Shown: positions 48,013 through 57,965 of the stretch, in pieces
Layout of the letters: every line of letters begins with the position of its first letter
Position numbering within the stretch: position 1 is the stretch's first letter
NCBI GenBank assembly: GCA_020746835.1
Contig: JAGPNK010000009.1
Coordinates: forward strand, 1,984,001 to 2,048,000
Length of the DNA stretch: 64,000 nt
Reading direction: 5' to 3'
Origin: Stachybotrys elegans
Lineage: Eukaryota > Ascomycota > Sordariomycetes > Hypocreales > Stachybotryaceae
Translations under genes and position numbers: made by a program
Notes under the pieces: generated by a model
The model's database searches: none
The model's input: only the letters and a program-made list of their open reading frames with translations
Told to the model about the DNA's origin: nothing

Positions 48013-48426
48013 TTGGTGAGAGCACTATACGTAAGACTCAAAGGGATAGCTTGCAGCTTACTTGCAGTATATAGTCTTCAGCCGCACCGGAGGTCCCCGG
48101 AACTGAAGGACACCTGCCGCTTGAAATAGTGAGGAATTTATTACTCTTTATTAGCTGACACAAATTCTGCACTTCATGTCAGCCATGTCAGCCGCCTCAT
48201 ACCGATTAACCAGTGCGGCTGAAGAGGAGCAACCTCAGCTGTGGAAGAAGACATACATCGTCTATATTTATACATTACTACAAAGAAAATAAATTGCGCC
48301 TGTCCCCAGCGAGTCCACACACTTTCTTTAACTCATGTCATTCTTCTCTACAGACTGATACTCTCACCTACATTATTATTTGTCTCAACTCTCACATTAC
48401 CGCGCCTGAGAATTTATCTCATTACC
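48013..48426. other. divergent intergenic region
   Basis: Promoter region between the dead kinase gene (-) and the membrane-protein gene (+). The plus-strand frame is open upstream of the ATG at 48427 but low in coding character. Confidence 0.5.
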
Positions 48427-49365
48427 ATGTCCTATAGGCCGCCTCTAGCCACAGTGCTCATTGGTCTCGGCATCTGCATCATTGTGGCTGTGATTCCTAT
48501 ACTTGTTACAGTTACTACAATTTCTTCGCCGCACTGGGACAATGCATATCCCTCCTGGGAGAAGTTCATCAAAGATATCATCCGCAACAATTGCACCGAA
48601 TCTGTCACCAACTACCGCGACAATCGCATCAGCCACCCAAACCTTGGCTACGACGCTATGGGCTGTATCCTTGAAGCGTTCCCTGAGTACCGCAAGGCAG
48701 AGATTGCAGCTGCGTCTGTGGTACTTGGTCTTGCTCCGGGGATGCTGGGACAGCTAGGGCCAAGCTATGCTGATACTGCGGTATTAGCCTATCAAAACAC
48801 TCCGTTAGCAGTGTTGCTAGCGGCGGGGAGTCCTGCTATCAAGTTAATGCATGTAAATGATCACACTGAGTTTTTCAACCCGCAAAACTCTCAACGAAAG
48901 TGGAAGTTGCCTAGCCTGAGCCCTGCCGCCGCTGTTCTTGTGTGCTTGGTTGAATACATCTTCGCACTTGGCGTTATTGCCAACAACGCCCACCTTATGT
49001 ATCAGCTTGGCGTATGGGCTGTGTGCTCTATTGCCCCGTCGTTAACCACGCTACCTGGCATATGGTATGCCTCGGTCATGCTCCTCCACCTCGGCGGATG
49101 GCTCATGATTAGGAATTACTCACAGGGAAAACCACTACCAATGGGTCCAAAGCCAACTGTCACGACTGAGGGTTTTAAATTTGCTGCCTTTACGTCTTTT
49201 TTATACCTGCTGTGTATTATACAGGCTTTATACGGGGCGTGGGTTCTGTCGAGTCTGGTATTTATCCCGATTACAGAAGCGCTATTTGCAGTGCTTAGAC
49301 TTATGGCAAGTGCGTTAATATGCCGTGTAATTCTTATTTTTGAGAATTCAGTAGAATGGACTTAA
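48427..49365 (+). CDS. polytopic membrane protein of unknown function
   Basis: A single exon of 312 aa with an ATG at 48427 (MSYRPPLATVL). The first hydrophobic helix (about residues 6-30) is followed by a loop with possible N-glycosylation sites. Then comes the segment CILEAFPEYRKAEIAAASVVLGLAP, which I associate with a fungal family of uncharacterised membrane proteins. About four to five further helices follow in the C-terminal half, with a PLPMGPKPTVTTEGFKF loop between them. There is no catalytic or transport signature. It may be distantly related to the larger polytopic proteins at 8.3 and 58 kb (PEYRKAE... and LAAGSPAIKL resemble their GDPI region), but this is not certain. It looks intact. 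Confidence 0.7.
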   Translation: MSYRPPLATVLIGLGICIIVAVIPILVTVTTISSPHWDNAYPSWEKFIKDIIRNNCTESVTNYRDNRISHPNLGYDAMGCILEAFPEYRKAEIAAASVVLGLAPGMLGQLGPSYADTAVLAYQNTPLAVLLAAGSPAIKLMHVNDHTEFFNPQNSQRKWKLPSLSPAAAVLVCLVEYIFALGVIANNAHLMYQLGVWAVCSIAPSLTTLPGIWYASVMLLHLGGWLMIRNYSQGKPLPMGPKPTVTTEGFKFAAFTSFLYLLCIIQALYGAWVLSSLVFIPITEALFAVLRLMASALICRVILIFENSVEWT

Positions 49366-50835
49366 TAAGACTCTTTCTATTATAATTAACCCTTTCTACA
49401 TACGCACTGTGGTTTCAAATCCATTTATTGCAGCCACGCTAACGTTACATTAATTCATTGTCATTGCCAAACACAAACAAGCTGGAGATCCTTTAGAACG
49501 GGTTTATGGGAAACGCTTGGGTGGTCTCTTCGGACTACTGGGTCACGAGGGACCCGTGTGGTATAGGCGATCTTATCTCCATCATAATGAATAAAGAATT
49601 CAACGCCTATCTCGCTATCGGTTCGTGCCTGTTCGCACCTCCAAGTACTGTCAATCGTGATCTGGTCTGGCGAGTCCGTGGAATAAAGTCATCCATGGTC
49701 TCCATATAGTCTTTAATTGCTGTATCGGATACCCAGTATACTGGTTCGAGGCTACGAGATAATCGCTGTTCGACAGCCTCTGGAGTTTGAGCTTCATTTC
49801 AACACGACTCCAGCGCCGCAGAGAGCCCAGAAAGCCGGCCCTCCTTGGTGCTGCACTTATCGGTAACCCGCATTGGCGGTATCGATGGCCACTTCCTTGA
49901 GGGCATCGCAGCCCCTGCCGAAGCTTCGTAGATGGGCCTAAACCGCCCCTAGAATAAAGTCACTACCTCCTACTGTGGGACATCGGCCGCCCTTGACGAG
50001 GGCCTTGTAAGTTTTCCTAGACCTCACTGCCTTGTAGAGTTATGGTCTTGGCGCCCATGTTGACGGTAACGTCTCAGTCTGGATAGATCAAGGGAAATGC
50101 CTTCCTTTGCTATAGAGGACCTCATGTGTGAGTGGCCCCTATTCTTGGTAATGGCAATGTTGTAGAGTTTGACAACCCGAAGAACAGTTTAACCTTGGAG
50201 ATCTGTTTGGGCTGTACTATGCAGCCGAGTCTGAAGAATCGATACAATAGGTTAGAAGTTGCAATCGAGCGCTCGTAGTCCTCGCCACCAATCTGCAGCA
50301 CTGAGATTTCGTTTAGCAGAGTGCTAATAACGGCGTTCATGATGAGAGCCGAGATTGATGTTCGGTGGGGGTTTGTAAGGATGTGTAGGAACGTCTGAGT
50401 AGTGAGGACTGTTTTCGAGAAATAGCTAGGCATGGCTGTAAACAGAGGTACTTGGTCGGTGTCTGTACTTGCTGCGACATGGTCACCGTCACCGGAGTTG
50501 TACGGAAGTGCTGCATTACTGTCAAGCAAGTAATGCTGTGTGATTCGTGGAGCCTGCGTTAACTCGTCAGCAAGCGCAAATGCAAGTCAGGTGAGTACCA
50601 TCTCGCAGAATGGGACGCTTATCTGGGACATTCGTCAATGATACTGCGGTTCTTTTCGACTCAAGCGGACATTATTGTTCTGTTACAGCTGGTTCTGCTT
50701 GAGTCTGCATCACCAGGGACTGCAGATTCTACAATGTCAGTTTTGGAACACTCTACGCGCTGCTGCTTGCATACTCGAACCCGCATAAATGCATCTATGC
50801 AGAGAACGGAGAGCTGCTGTCTCTTTGCTGCAGGC

Positions 50836-50909
50836 TGCTGCCACGCAATAGTGCGGCGGCGATGTATACGGTTCGGCCGATGGAGCACGATTTGGCGTGC
50901 AGAGAAAGA
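50836..50909 (+). repeat. ~70-bp repeat shared in inverted orientation with 55621-55690
   Basis: It runs from TGCTGCCACGCAATAGTG through GGTTCGGCCGATGGAGCACG to a TTGGCGTG end and pairs with the reverse complement of 55621-55690. There is one 3-nt indel and only a few substitutions. The reading frame (RNSAAA...VRPMEHxLA) is kept in both, so this is a duplicated coding fragment of unknown family. Confidence 0.75.
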
Positions 50910-51262
50910 ACAGCGCGGCTGAGAGATTTAGAGCTCCAACGAGGTTTTATGGCAGCGCGTGGAGCTGGTGCGGAAGGCTAGTAGAGCTGATATATCCCTA
51001 GCCACATACTTTCTTCAGAGACTACGAGCTGTCGAGCCCAGCGCACGCCGCCAGGTCTTTGCTGAAGCAGGTTCCATGTTCCGCCAGGAGCGCCACTGGG
51101 GCTGTCACTTCGACAACGGCGAAACAGAAAGTCACGAGTCTGAGGGCCTAATGCAGTCGTCTTCATGGCCAAATTCGACCTTGAAGAGGCTACAGTTGTA
51201 GGTAAGGCCACAGCTTCTGTTGGCGGCCAGCATGTTCATCTAGCTTTGCCCGCAGCCTGCTT

Positions 51263-51300
51263 ACGCACTGGAATAACGCACTGGAATAACGCACTGGAAC
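51263..51300. repeat. 13-bp tandem repeat, about 2.9 units
   Basis: The unit is ACGCACTGGAATA; the first two copies are exact and the third ends in ACGCACTGGAAC. Confidence 0.85.
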
Positions 51301-51779
51301 ATAAAGGCACAATGCCATGATTGAGTACCTGGGCCAGTGGATACGGCGGGCGGTCCAGACGTCAGCGTAGTTGCAGGATGAACCAAGGCGGCAAGGAAGG
51401 CATAGGGCAGAGGAGGCACAGATAGGGGCTGGTAATAATGAACGTTGATACGTTTCTAATAAGGCTTTGGCTGAGCGTTTTGTTCTTAGCGATTCTACTA
51501 GCAGTGCTTGGATTTTCTTAGATGCTTGTCCGGAAACCTTCTTTAATACCTCCGATGGAAGCTCTATCTCGCTTGCTAGCCGTGATTGATTCGTGAACTT
51601 GCATTCGAATAAGAGCCACTGTGATAGCTGATCTTCCAGCTTTGCTTGAAATGGCGTGACAGCCGAGTCCCTCTGCTACATTACTTGGCTCAAGCAATGC
51701 ATCGCTAGTCATTGATGCGTAGGGCCCAGGAGATGGCGTGGCTCTATTTCAATCGTCTGGAATAGGCGAAGTGTTTCCT

Positions 51780-52690
51780 CTATATCAAGTAAGCCGGCAA
51801 CAAAGCGCCAGAAGATATCGTAGCGAGCGTTGTATTCGTATTTCCCAAGAAACCCGGCAGGTATGATTTTTTTTTATTTCTGTTGCTGAACGTCAGACAA
51901 TTAAGTGGTTGTCTATCTTTCCCCTGATGTATAAAATAATGTGCTGCGATGTACTCTTGGAACGTCAGATGCAGAAAGAGATAATTGCGAGCTTCCAAAA
52001 AGGGTCTGATGCCCGCCGATAAGAGAGGCGCGCAAGCGTTTTGTCGGGCAGGATATTCGAATTCGAGATTTGGAACTGCTCATGCACTGCTTTCCAATGC
52101 TGTGATTGGAAGTTTATCACGTCGCTATGCAGTTCAGTAAAGGCAAGGCCTTCAAGAAGGTAGATCTCACTATCAAGCATGTTGTCCAGGTCCACGTTTT
52201 CAATATGATGCTGCGTCGGTCTCGTTCGGGCTGTCTCGTGAACTTATTTGCTGTCTCTTCAAAGGCCACCCAGGAAGCTCGAAAGACAGTCAGTTTAGCG
52301 TTGTGAGTCTCGTTGTGTTCTCTGTCGGTAGCATTGAATTGATGCAACTAATCTGGTTTGGCAAGCTAATGCTGACCTTGATACTTGAGAAGAGCAAGGA
52401 GGTCTTTTGCAATATTCTCGTGAATGCCGGCAACCCGTCCCAAGATTTCTGGAAGTTGTAAATGGCAGCGATGGCGCGTCTGAAATCATTGTAATCCTCC
52501 CGCCTTGGAGGGTTTGGAATTCGCAGAGCGACGAAAGAAGAAGGGCGGTCAGGTTTGGTACCCAGGTGACCCATCTTCGCCGGAAGGAAGCTGAGGTGAG
52601 AGGAATACATGGCTGACGATGCTTCCCAGGGTACATTCTTCCATTTTTAGTCTCGATGGTGATTGTCGTGACAGTTGCAAATGGCAAGAG
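51780..52690 (-). pseudogene. NACHT-type STAND NTPase relic (region after the NTPase domain)
   Basis: On the minus strand, ORFs at 51965-52195 and 51780-51998 carry in order LLEGLAFTELHSDV, a WKAVHEQF helix, KTLARLS and, after a shift, FLHLTFQEYIAAHYFIHQ. This last is the well-known end of the winged-helix region in fungal NACHT proteins. The shift falls at a run of five T (about 51999-52003): one frame reads SDPFWK and the other FLEARNYLFLHL. Upstream ORFs (52290-52687) may be earlier parts but show no Walker motifs. It is not functional. Confidence 0.65.
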
Positions 52691-53180
52691 AGACTCAGTC
52701 AGTGAGGAAAGAGCTCAGAATGATATGCAACCAAGACTAAAGTATTGGATCACCGAAGCAAACCAACCCAACAGATAAGTACGCTCACTCTAGGAAGGCT
52801 TCCTTGCGTTGCAGAGATTGTGGTTCTGGTAGCTTTAGATGATGGAGTGTTATATGCAAGGTAAATTAATTATCTCTCCTTGTGTGTGATCCAGTCACCG
52901 GAAGCCATTTTGCAGTCATCGAAAACCTTGATATCGCATCATTGACAGCAGCCTTGACCAAGCCTACCGGAACAAGCTGTCTCGCCCGACTGCATCACTC
53001 GCCGATGCCTCATCCCGACCCGACTGTATTACTCGCCGAAGCCACATTGCAGAAGGCTTCTCCAGGCGCCTGACGCCACGGCGGAATCGCGATAGAAGCT
53101 TCTGGCTAATTGCAGCAGGTGGCTCAAAATTTTTGATATCTGCCGCAGCCATAAGCTTTCTTAATTGAGTATTTTTTTAA
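52691..53180. other. intergenic, no supported gene
   Basis: Short ORFs only. A direct repeat of about 17 bp (CGACTGCATCACTCGCCG against CGACTGTATTACTCGCCG, near 52987-53039) is notable: its three differences include two C-to-T changes. Confidence 0.4.
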
Positions 53181-53284
53181 TCAGTTATTATCTATTAATC
53201 TAATATTATCTTTATTATTAGAGGGGGCCTTCTTAAAGTCACTGGTCTATATCCCATTGGGGCACATAAACAGGAAATCTTATA
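53181..53284 (+). mobile_element. copy E of the dispersed ~105-bp element, transition-mutated
   Basis: It is full length by comparison with B and F. It differs from them almost only by C-to-T and G-to-A, for example TATCGTCAGAGG read as TATTATTAGAGG and GAAATCCCACAT read as GAAATCTTATAT. Confidence 0.8.
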
Positions 53285-53457
53285 TCTCTCCTTGCGTTGA
53301 TAAGGCAAGGTTCTTACTCTTCCACCCCAAAGACGATTACGCCCAAAGAGCAGGCTTGAAGCTTTATACGTTGCTGCAGATGAAAATTCAGTATGAGAGG
53401 CACGCGATACATCATAGTTCAAATTATCGAGACTCTCTACTTTTCCAGTCTGGGCTC

Positions 53458-54483
53458 CTACTCCTCCGAGATCTTCACAACGACCTTGCCCCTGGCTTGA
53501 CCAGACTCAACCTTGTTCCACGCCTCAGCAAACTGATCAAATTCAACCACGCTATCAATATTTGGCTTGAGCTTGCCAGCCTCCAACATTTGCGATATCA
53601 CGTTCAAATCTTTGCCGAGGGGAGTGATGACGAAAAACAAGCTGCGAACATCCTTCTTCACGTCCTCTGGGCGATTCTTCTCCGGTTCACCACAAACACT
53701 GACGAGAGTTCCTCCGTTACGGACTGCATACCAAGACTGGGCGAGTGATGGGCCTCCAATGCAGTCAAAGACTAGGTCAACTTCTCGAGATGTCGGATCT
53801 TCGGCCACCCATTCGCCGATGGACTGCTTGGTGTAGTCCATCAATTCTGTCGCACCTAGTTCCCTCGCAAAATCGAGATTCTTTGAGTTGACAGCGGTTG
53901 CGACAGCAGCAGCTCCGGCGGCTCGGGCAAGCTGCAAGGCCCAGCTGCCGACACCTCCGGCTCCCGCGGTGACCAGAACACGGAGCTTCGCGTTCTTCTC
54001 TCGCGCCGCTTCATCGCCCGACAGCGCCGCGGGGTCTAATGTCCCTTGAGTAAACAGCGACTGGTATGCCGTCAGGGCGCTGATTGGAGTCGCAGCAGTT
54101 TCGGCCCAGCTAAGGTTCTTGGGCTTGATAGCAAGTTCCGAAGCCCTCGCAAGAACGTACTCTGCCGCAGCTCCTGGGCGATTGGCCTCGATGCGCGCGT
54201 AGACTTGGTCGCCCAACTTGAAGCTGCTGTCGGCTGGAGCCGAGACGACGGTTCCAGCGAGATCTTGTCCTGGGATGGGGATTTTGTCGTTGCCAATAAA
54301 CTCAGGTGCCCAGATGGCCCAATCCAGCTCGCCTTTGACGGGAGCTGTGGCGTGGACCTTGACGAGTATATCCATGGGATGAGTTGGTACTGGAACCGGC
54401 TGCTCGGACAGGATGAGCTTGTGGGAGTGTTTGTCTGGCTGAAGGACGGCCTTCATGGTGGTGGGAAGATTGACAGAGGCCAT
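53458..54483 (-). CDS. MDR-superfamily NAD(P)H-dependent reductase (quinone-oxidoreductase/alcohol-dehydrogenase-like)
   Basis: A single exon of 341 aa with an ATG at 54483. The GroES-like N-terminal domain has VKVHATAPVKGELDWA, IPGQDLAGTVV and KLGDQVYAR. The Rossmann domain has VLVTAGAGGVGSWALQLAR (the AxxGGVG nucleotide loop, about residues 170-188) and LVFDCIGG. The C-terminus ends with the usual GKVVVKI strand. The zinc-binding cysteines of classical alcohol dehydrogenases are absent, which fits the zinc-free quinone oxidoreductase/enoyl-reductase branch. The substrate is unknown. It is one of the few intact genes in a decayed stretch, and the next gene-like features on both sides are relics. 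Confidence 0.88.
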   Translation of the reverse strand: MASVNLPTTMKAVLQPDKHSHKLILSEQPVPVPTHPMDILVKVHATAPVKGELDWAIWAPEFIGNDKIPIPGQDLAGTVVSAPADSSFKLGDQVYARIEANRPGAAAEYVLARASELAIKPKNLSWAETAATPISALTAYQSLFTQGTLDPAALSGDEAAREKNAKLRVLVTAGAGGVGSWALQLARAAGAAAVATAVNSKNLDFARELGATELMDYTKQSIGEWVAEDPTSREVDLVFDCIGGPSLAQSWYAVRNGGTLVSVCGEPEKNRPEDVKKDVRSLFFVITPLGKDLNVISQMLEAGKLKPNIDSVVEFDQFAEAWNKVESGQARGKVVVKISEE

Positions 54484-56223
54484 GATCTCTACAAGTCGAT
54501 TATAAGTTGGTAAAGGCTAGGTGATGATCGGTAGATTGAATGCAGTTCGAGAGAGTCCAGGCTGATTGAGCACAAGATGACTGTTTTATTTCAGTATGTA
54601 CACGGCCACCTCGGATATATATACCTCAATTGATTGACGACCTTGATCAGGCATCTTTGAGCTTAACTGTAATAATCTTTGCATTGGAATTCAACTAGAC
54701 AGTGTTTAGAACACTGTTTGCCATACATCAGGTGGGGTCAGCTGTGTTTAACTTTCCGAGGCTGCCGTTACTCACAATCCCTTCGCATCATGTGCCAGTC
54801 AGTCCACGGGCACCTGAATCGAGATTCACCAGGCCTTGATGGCTGAGAAATGGCTCAGAGTCAAGCTGGAAGAAATTCTAGGCCGAGGACTCGGATGTGC
54901 CATCTTTGACCAAGGTGCCGCTTGAGATGTCCCACTGAACAAGCCCGCTTTCAGTTGCTCCTGTCGGAGCGCCCGGAGTATATCCCAGCGAAAGCTGTGC
55001 GATGTGCGCACATTGTGCCGCAAAAACCTCCTTCCTTAGTATTGATGATTGGCGAGCGGAACGTGTGGAGTTTCTAGTCCCCCAGGTGTGTCCGAAACGG
55101 AGAAGCCTGCCGAAGAGCGCGAAGCCTCAGATATAGTGGACTGGGGTCTTGGCCAAGTCAATGGCTAATGATAGATGTACCAGCATTTCCCCTCGCTACA
55201 TAGGGTACATCGCAGTAGTTACAGGTGGTGCGGGTTCAGAGGTTACTTTATGTACTGACATGTTAAAAGACGTGGGCGGCTACATCATCTGAGGCTTCGC
55301 GTTCAAGGGGATATTAAGAGAGGATCCATGCTTCTAATAAAGGCCAAAGCCCCCCCGCGAAACCCCGAGAGTTACGTTCAAAGGTGAATCATCATGGCCT
55401 TCCCCAACGTCGACTTGAATCTCCGATGGGAGGATCACAGCGTGGTCAAGAAAGACGGCCAGGGGACTATCAATGGTGAGTTCTGCCTTCTTACTGAGTA
55501 GCGATGTTTTTCTGAAAAGCCGGTGGACTTGCTGGCGAGCCCATGAAAAGAAAGCTCAATCTCGGACGATGCTGCCGGACGATTACTTATCCTCAGCTCT
55601 AGATATCTCAGCCGCGGTTCTTTTCTCTCCACGCCAACTCGTGCTCCATCGGCCGAACCGCATACGCCGCCGCACTATTGCGTGGCAGCAGAAATGGTGT
55701 TGTCCCGCGTCATGGTCAGCTGGGTTAGATAGTCTCCGGTTGGAAGGCTGATGAAGTTGCTTTCATGATTGTCGCGATAGGGTCGGGGATAAGATTTCAT
55801 GCCAAGGTCCATAATAAAAGTAAAAATTGCCTGGATTTGAGGCATGATGCTGTTGCCGTTGTAATATAAGTCGACTCGAAGAACATGTCCAAGACTGGCA
55901 GAGGAAGTTGGCATATCTTGCAGGCAGGAGAACATGGTATCAGTCCCACTAGTATTGACGGTGGTTCCAAAAAGGCCGCTTATCATATACGAGCCGATAC
56001 TGGCAGTCGGTGAGGGGATATTGACCCTAGGGCGTTATCAGTTGAAGGTGGGTAAAAATGGCAAACGATGAAGATAGAAAACGTACTGCGGTGCGGCAGC
56101 TGTAGGTCCTGATGTAGATGCGTTCGCAGACGCTGGTGTGGGGGTGGGTGTTGGGACCGGGACCTCGGTATCGAAGTCCTGAAGAATGGCTGTAATGTCA
56201 CCGATATCGTATTGAACGAATTC
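54484..56223. other. gene-poor stretch with relics
   Basis: A possible short first exon at 55394-55476 (+; MAFPNVDLNLRWEDHSVV, then GTGAGT) has no recognisable continuation. The minus ORF 55675-55986 is open for 103 codons but unnamed. Pro/Thr/Ser-rich sequence near 56070-56160 looks like the linker after the gag-like fragment. Confidence 0.4.
55621..55690 (-). repeat. inverted partner of the 50836-50909 repeat
   Basis: It is the reverse-strand copy of the same coding fragment. The neighbourhood is otherwise unrelated, apart from about 30 more bases of weaker similarity on the far side. Confidence 0.75.
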
Positions 56224-56540
56224 TTAATCATTCTTCTTTTCGTATAGGAATTTTTGGACCAATTCGGGCCTGCTGTTGAAGAGAAGATGGCACTTGTACG
56301 CCACATCATCCACTTCTGTCAACTTGCTAGTCCCGGCGATAGTGTATCTCAGCTCCGCGAACTTTTCAAAGTAGGCCGCAAGACTGGCGCTCCCCTGATG
56401 GTAGGTGTAAAAGTCACGCAAGACTTTGATGCGCCATCCTTTGCCCAGAGCGTACTCTTTGACCTTGTCTCAGAAGGTATCCCAGTCGTCTTTATCGAGA
56501 GTCCGACGATTCTGGGTGTACCATGGAGTTACGCCTTGAC
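56224..56540 (-). pseudogene. retrotransposon gag-like fragment
   Basis: The minus-strand reading TPWYTQNRRTLDKDDW, then (after an in-frame TGA at 56470-56472) an EYALGKGWRIKVLRDFYT helix, QGSASLAAYFEKFAELRY, DDVAYKCHLLFNSRPELVQ and a stop at 56224 fits the helical core of a retroelement Gag. A Pro/Thr-rich linker continues beyond. There is no zinc knuckle, protease, reverse transcriptase or integrase nearby and no LTR was recognised, so only a scrap is left. Confidence 0.55.
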
Positions 56541-56810
56541 TCTTCGTGGGCAGGTGAGACTGTTTTCATGGCTCTCTGGATCTTCTGTTGATTTGTCAAC
56601 TTCTTATAGGGATTCTCATCGTCGTATATGTCGAAGTCCTCTTCGCATCGACTTAGCCAGTCAGCTATTGCCCGCTGTCAGAGAGCCGGTGAAGGATTCG
56701 ATGCCCATGTTTGATGTCTGTGATTTGGTGATGTTGCGGAGATAGATGGAGATCCGGAGTGAAATTCGGTCAGCTCTACCCCGCCCCCTACATCGAGAAG
56801 TACACCAGCA
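56541..56810. other. intergenic between gag-like fragment and MITE copy 2
   Basis: Nothing recognised. Open pieces near the MITE suggest it landed in an already decaying sequence. Confidence 0.35.
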
Positions 56811-57027
56811 TATCCCTTTGAGTGTGGTAAGCTGCCCTCATGCACAGACGGGGTTTCGACCAATAAAAATACAGGAGAAAATCGTGACTTTGGTTTCCTA
56901 GGATATTGGGCTTCCTGCCGGGTACATAGAGCTATATTATACAGTAATTTGCATAGAGAAGGGATCAACGTTGCTTCTTGTACCGACATAAATTGAGGGG
57001 TATATGGGTCGAACACTCAAAGGGATA
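56811..57027. mobile_element. MITE copy 2, internally shortened, TA duplication
   Basis: TA occurs at 56811-56812 and 57026-57027. The ends are TCCCTTTGAGTGT and its reverse complement (13 of 13). The interior matches copy 1 (CCAATAAAAATRCAG, AAATCGTGACTT, AATTGAGGGGTAT), but about 20 bp of the right arm are missing, so the long inverted repeat is reduced. Confidence 0.85.
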
Positions 57028-57965
57028 TGCCGGACTCTATCCGGAGCCAGATTGTCCTCGTCCAGAGTGGCATGGCAGATTTCTTCTGGCGCTCAGAGTA
57101 AACCCGCGCACACTCACGGAGCCAGCAGTGAAGATTCTCCGTGATACACCCGACAGTACGCTACTTGTGCACGTCAGCCGGATCAAGCGATGGTACACAA
57201 ATAACAGGTCGTACTTGGAATCCACCGGCCGAACACTGTCGAATGCCACTACCATATAGCGCCCAGGGCGCTCTCAGTTCTCGCAGATGTGCAGCTTTGG
57301 CCGGAAGTTTGCCTCGCGCCTTTCTCCCGAGGGTGGTCCTCGGCTTCCTCCTTGGCATTCTATTGTGCATCATGCACAGCCTGACTTGCTGGAGGTTGTG
57401 AGGCGTGAAACGAACATCATTACAGCGTTAACGACGGGGCCCAAAGGTGCTATATCTATTCTGATATCATCGGATGGGAAGACGCGAAGATGCCGAAAGG
57501 AAAGGCCGGATGGTGGAGCTCAAATTTCAAGGAAGCATACACATTGGACATTTCAAACAACCTAGACAAGTACCGGGAAATGATTATCAAGACGTCTTCT
57601 AAGAAGATTAACTATCTTATACTTGTATTGCAAGACATTATTCCATGTTACTGGCAGGGGGCGGTCATACTAGATTAAGAACTCAGAGAATAGTAGAGTA
57701 GCCTGCTAACCCATAAGGCCGAGTAGCGTTACATAAAAGCAGATTTCCTAGCCACATACCCCATGGTCGGCACCAATTGTTATCTATTGATCTGATATCG
57801 TCTTTGTCGTCAGAGGGGGCTCCTCGAAGTCACTGGTCTGTATCCCATTGAGGCACACGAACGGGAAATCCCACATACCGCATGGTCGGAAACCTCCGTG
57901 GCCATGTCGGCCTGGCTGCGAGACGGCTTGTTCCGAGTCGTTATATATAGTAAGCGTAGTTCTAC
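57028..57965. other. gene-poor stretch with element copy F
   Basis: An open plus-strand reading at about 57420-57678 (GWWSSNFKEAYTLDISNN and a C-terminal IPCYWQGAVILD) has no recognisable family. It also contains the 3' flank of the large membrane-protein gene. Confidence 0.35.
57771..57876 (+). mobile_element. copy F of the dispersed ~105-bp element, 18-bp target duplication
   Basis: The element runs from CACCAATTGTTATCTATTGA to GGGAAATCCCACAT. CACATACCCCATGGTCGG (57753-57770) lies directly before it and CACATACCGCATGGTCGG (57872-57889) at its end (17 of 18). The first bases of the right copy overlap the element's own CACAT end. Confidence 0.8.

Larger units (their letters stand above)
49366..51517. 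other. gene-poor stretch with relics
   Basis: No intact gene. An open frame at 50122-50529 (-) has no recognisable domain. A plus-strand stretch at about 50725-50985 reads as a coding remnant (FGTLYALLLAYS, then RNSAAAMYTVRPMEHDLAC) whose middle recurs inverted at 55.6 kb. A 13-bp tandem repeat lies at 51263-51300. Confidence 0.4.

Noticed and set aside
56678..57016. A minus-strand 112-codon ORF
   Set aside because: More than half of it is MITE copy 2 sequence.
57037..57259. Retroelement integrase tail at 57.1-57.25 kb (a VHVSRIKRWY-like string)
   Set aside because: The resemblance to the end of gypsy integrases rests on one short motif, with no other integrase residues nearby.
57771..57876. 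The ~105-bp element as a tRNA gene or tRNA-derived RNA
   Set aside because: GGTCTGTATCC resembles a B box only loosely, and no A box or cloverleaf could be drawn from the sequence.
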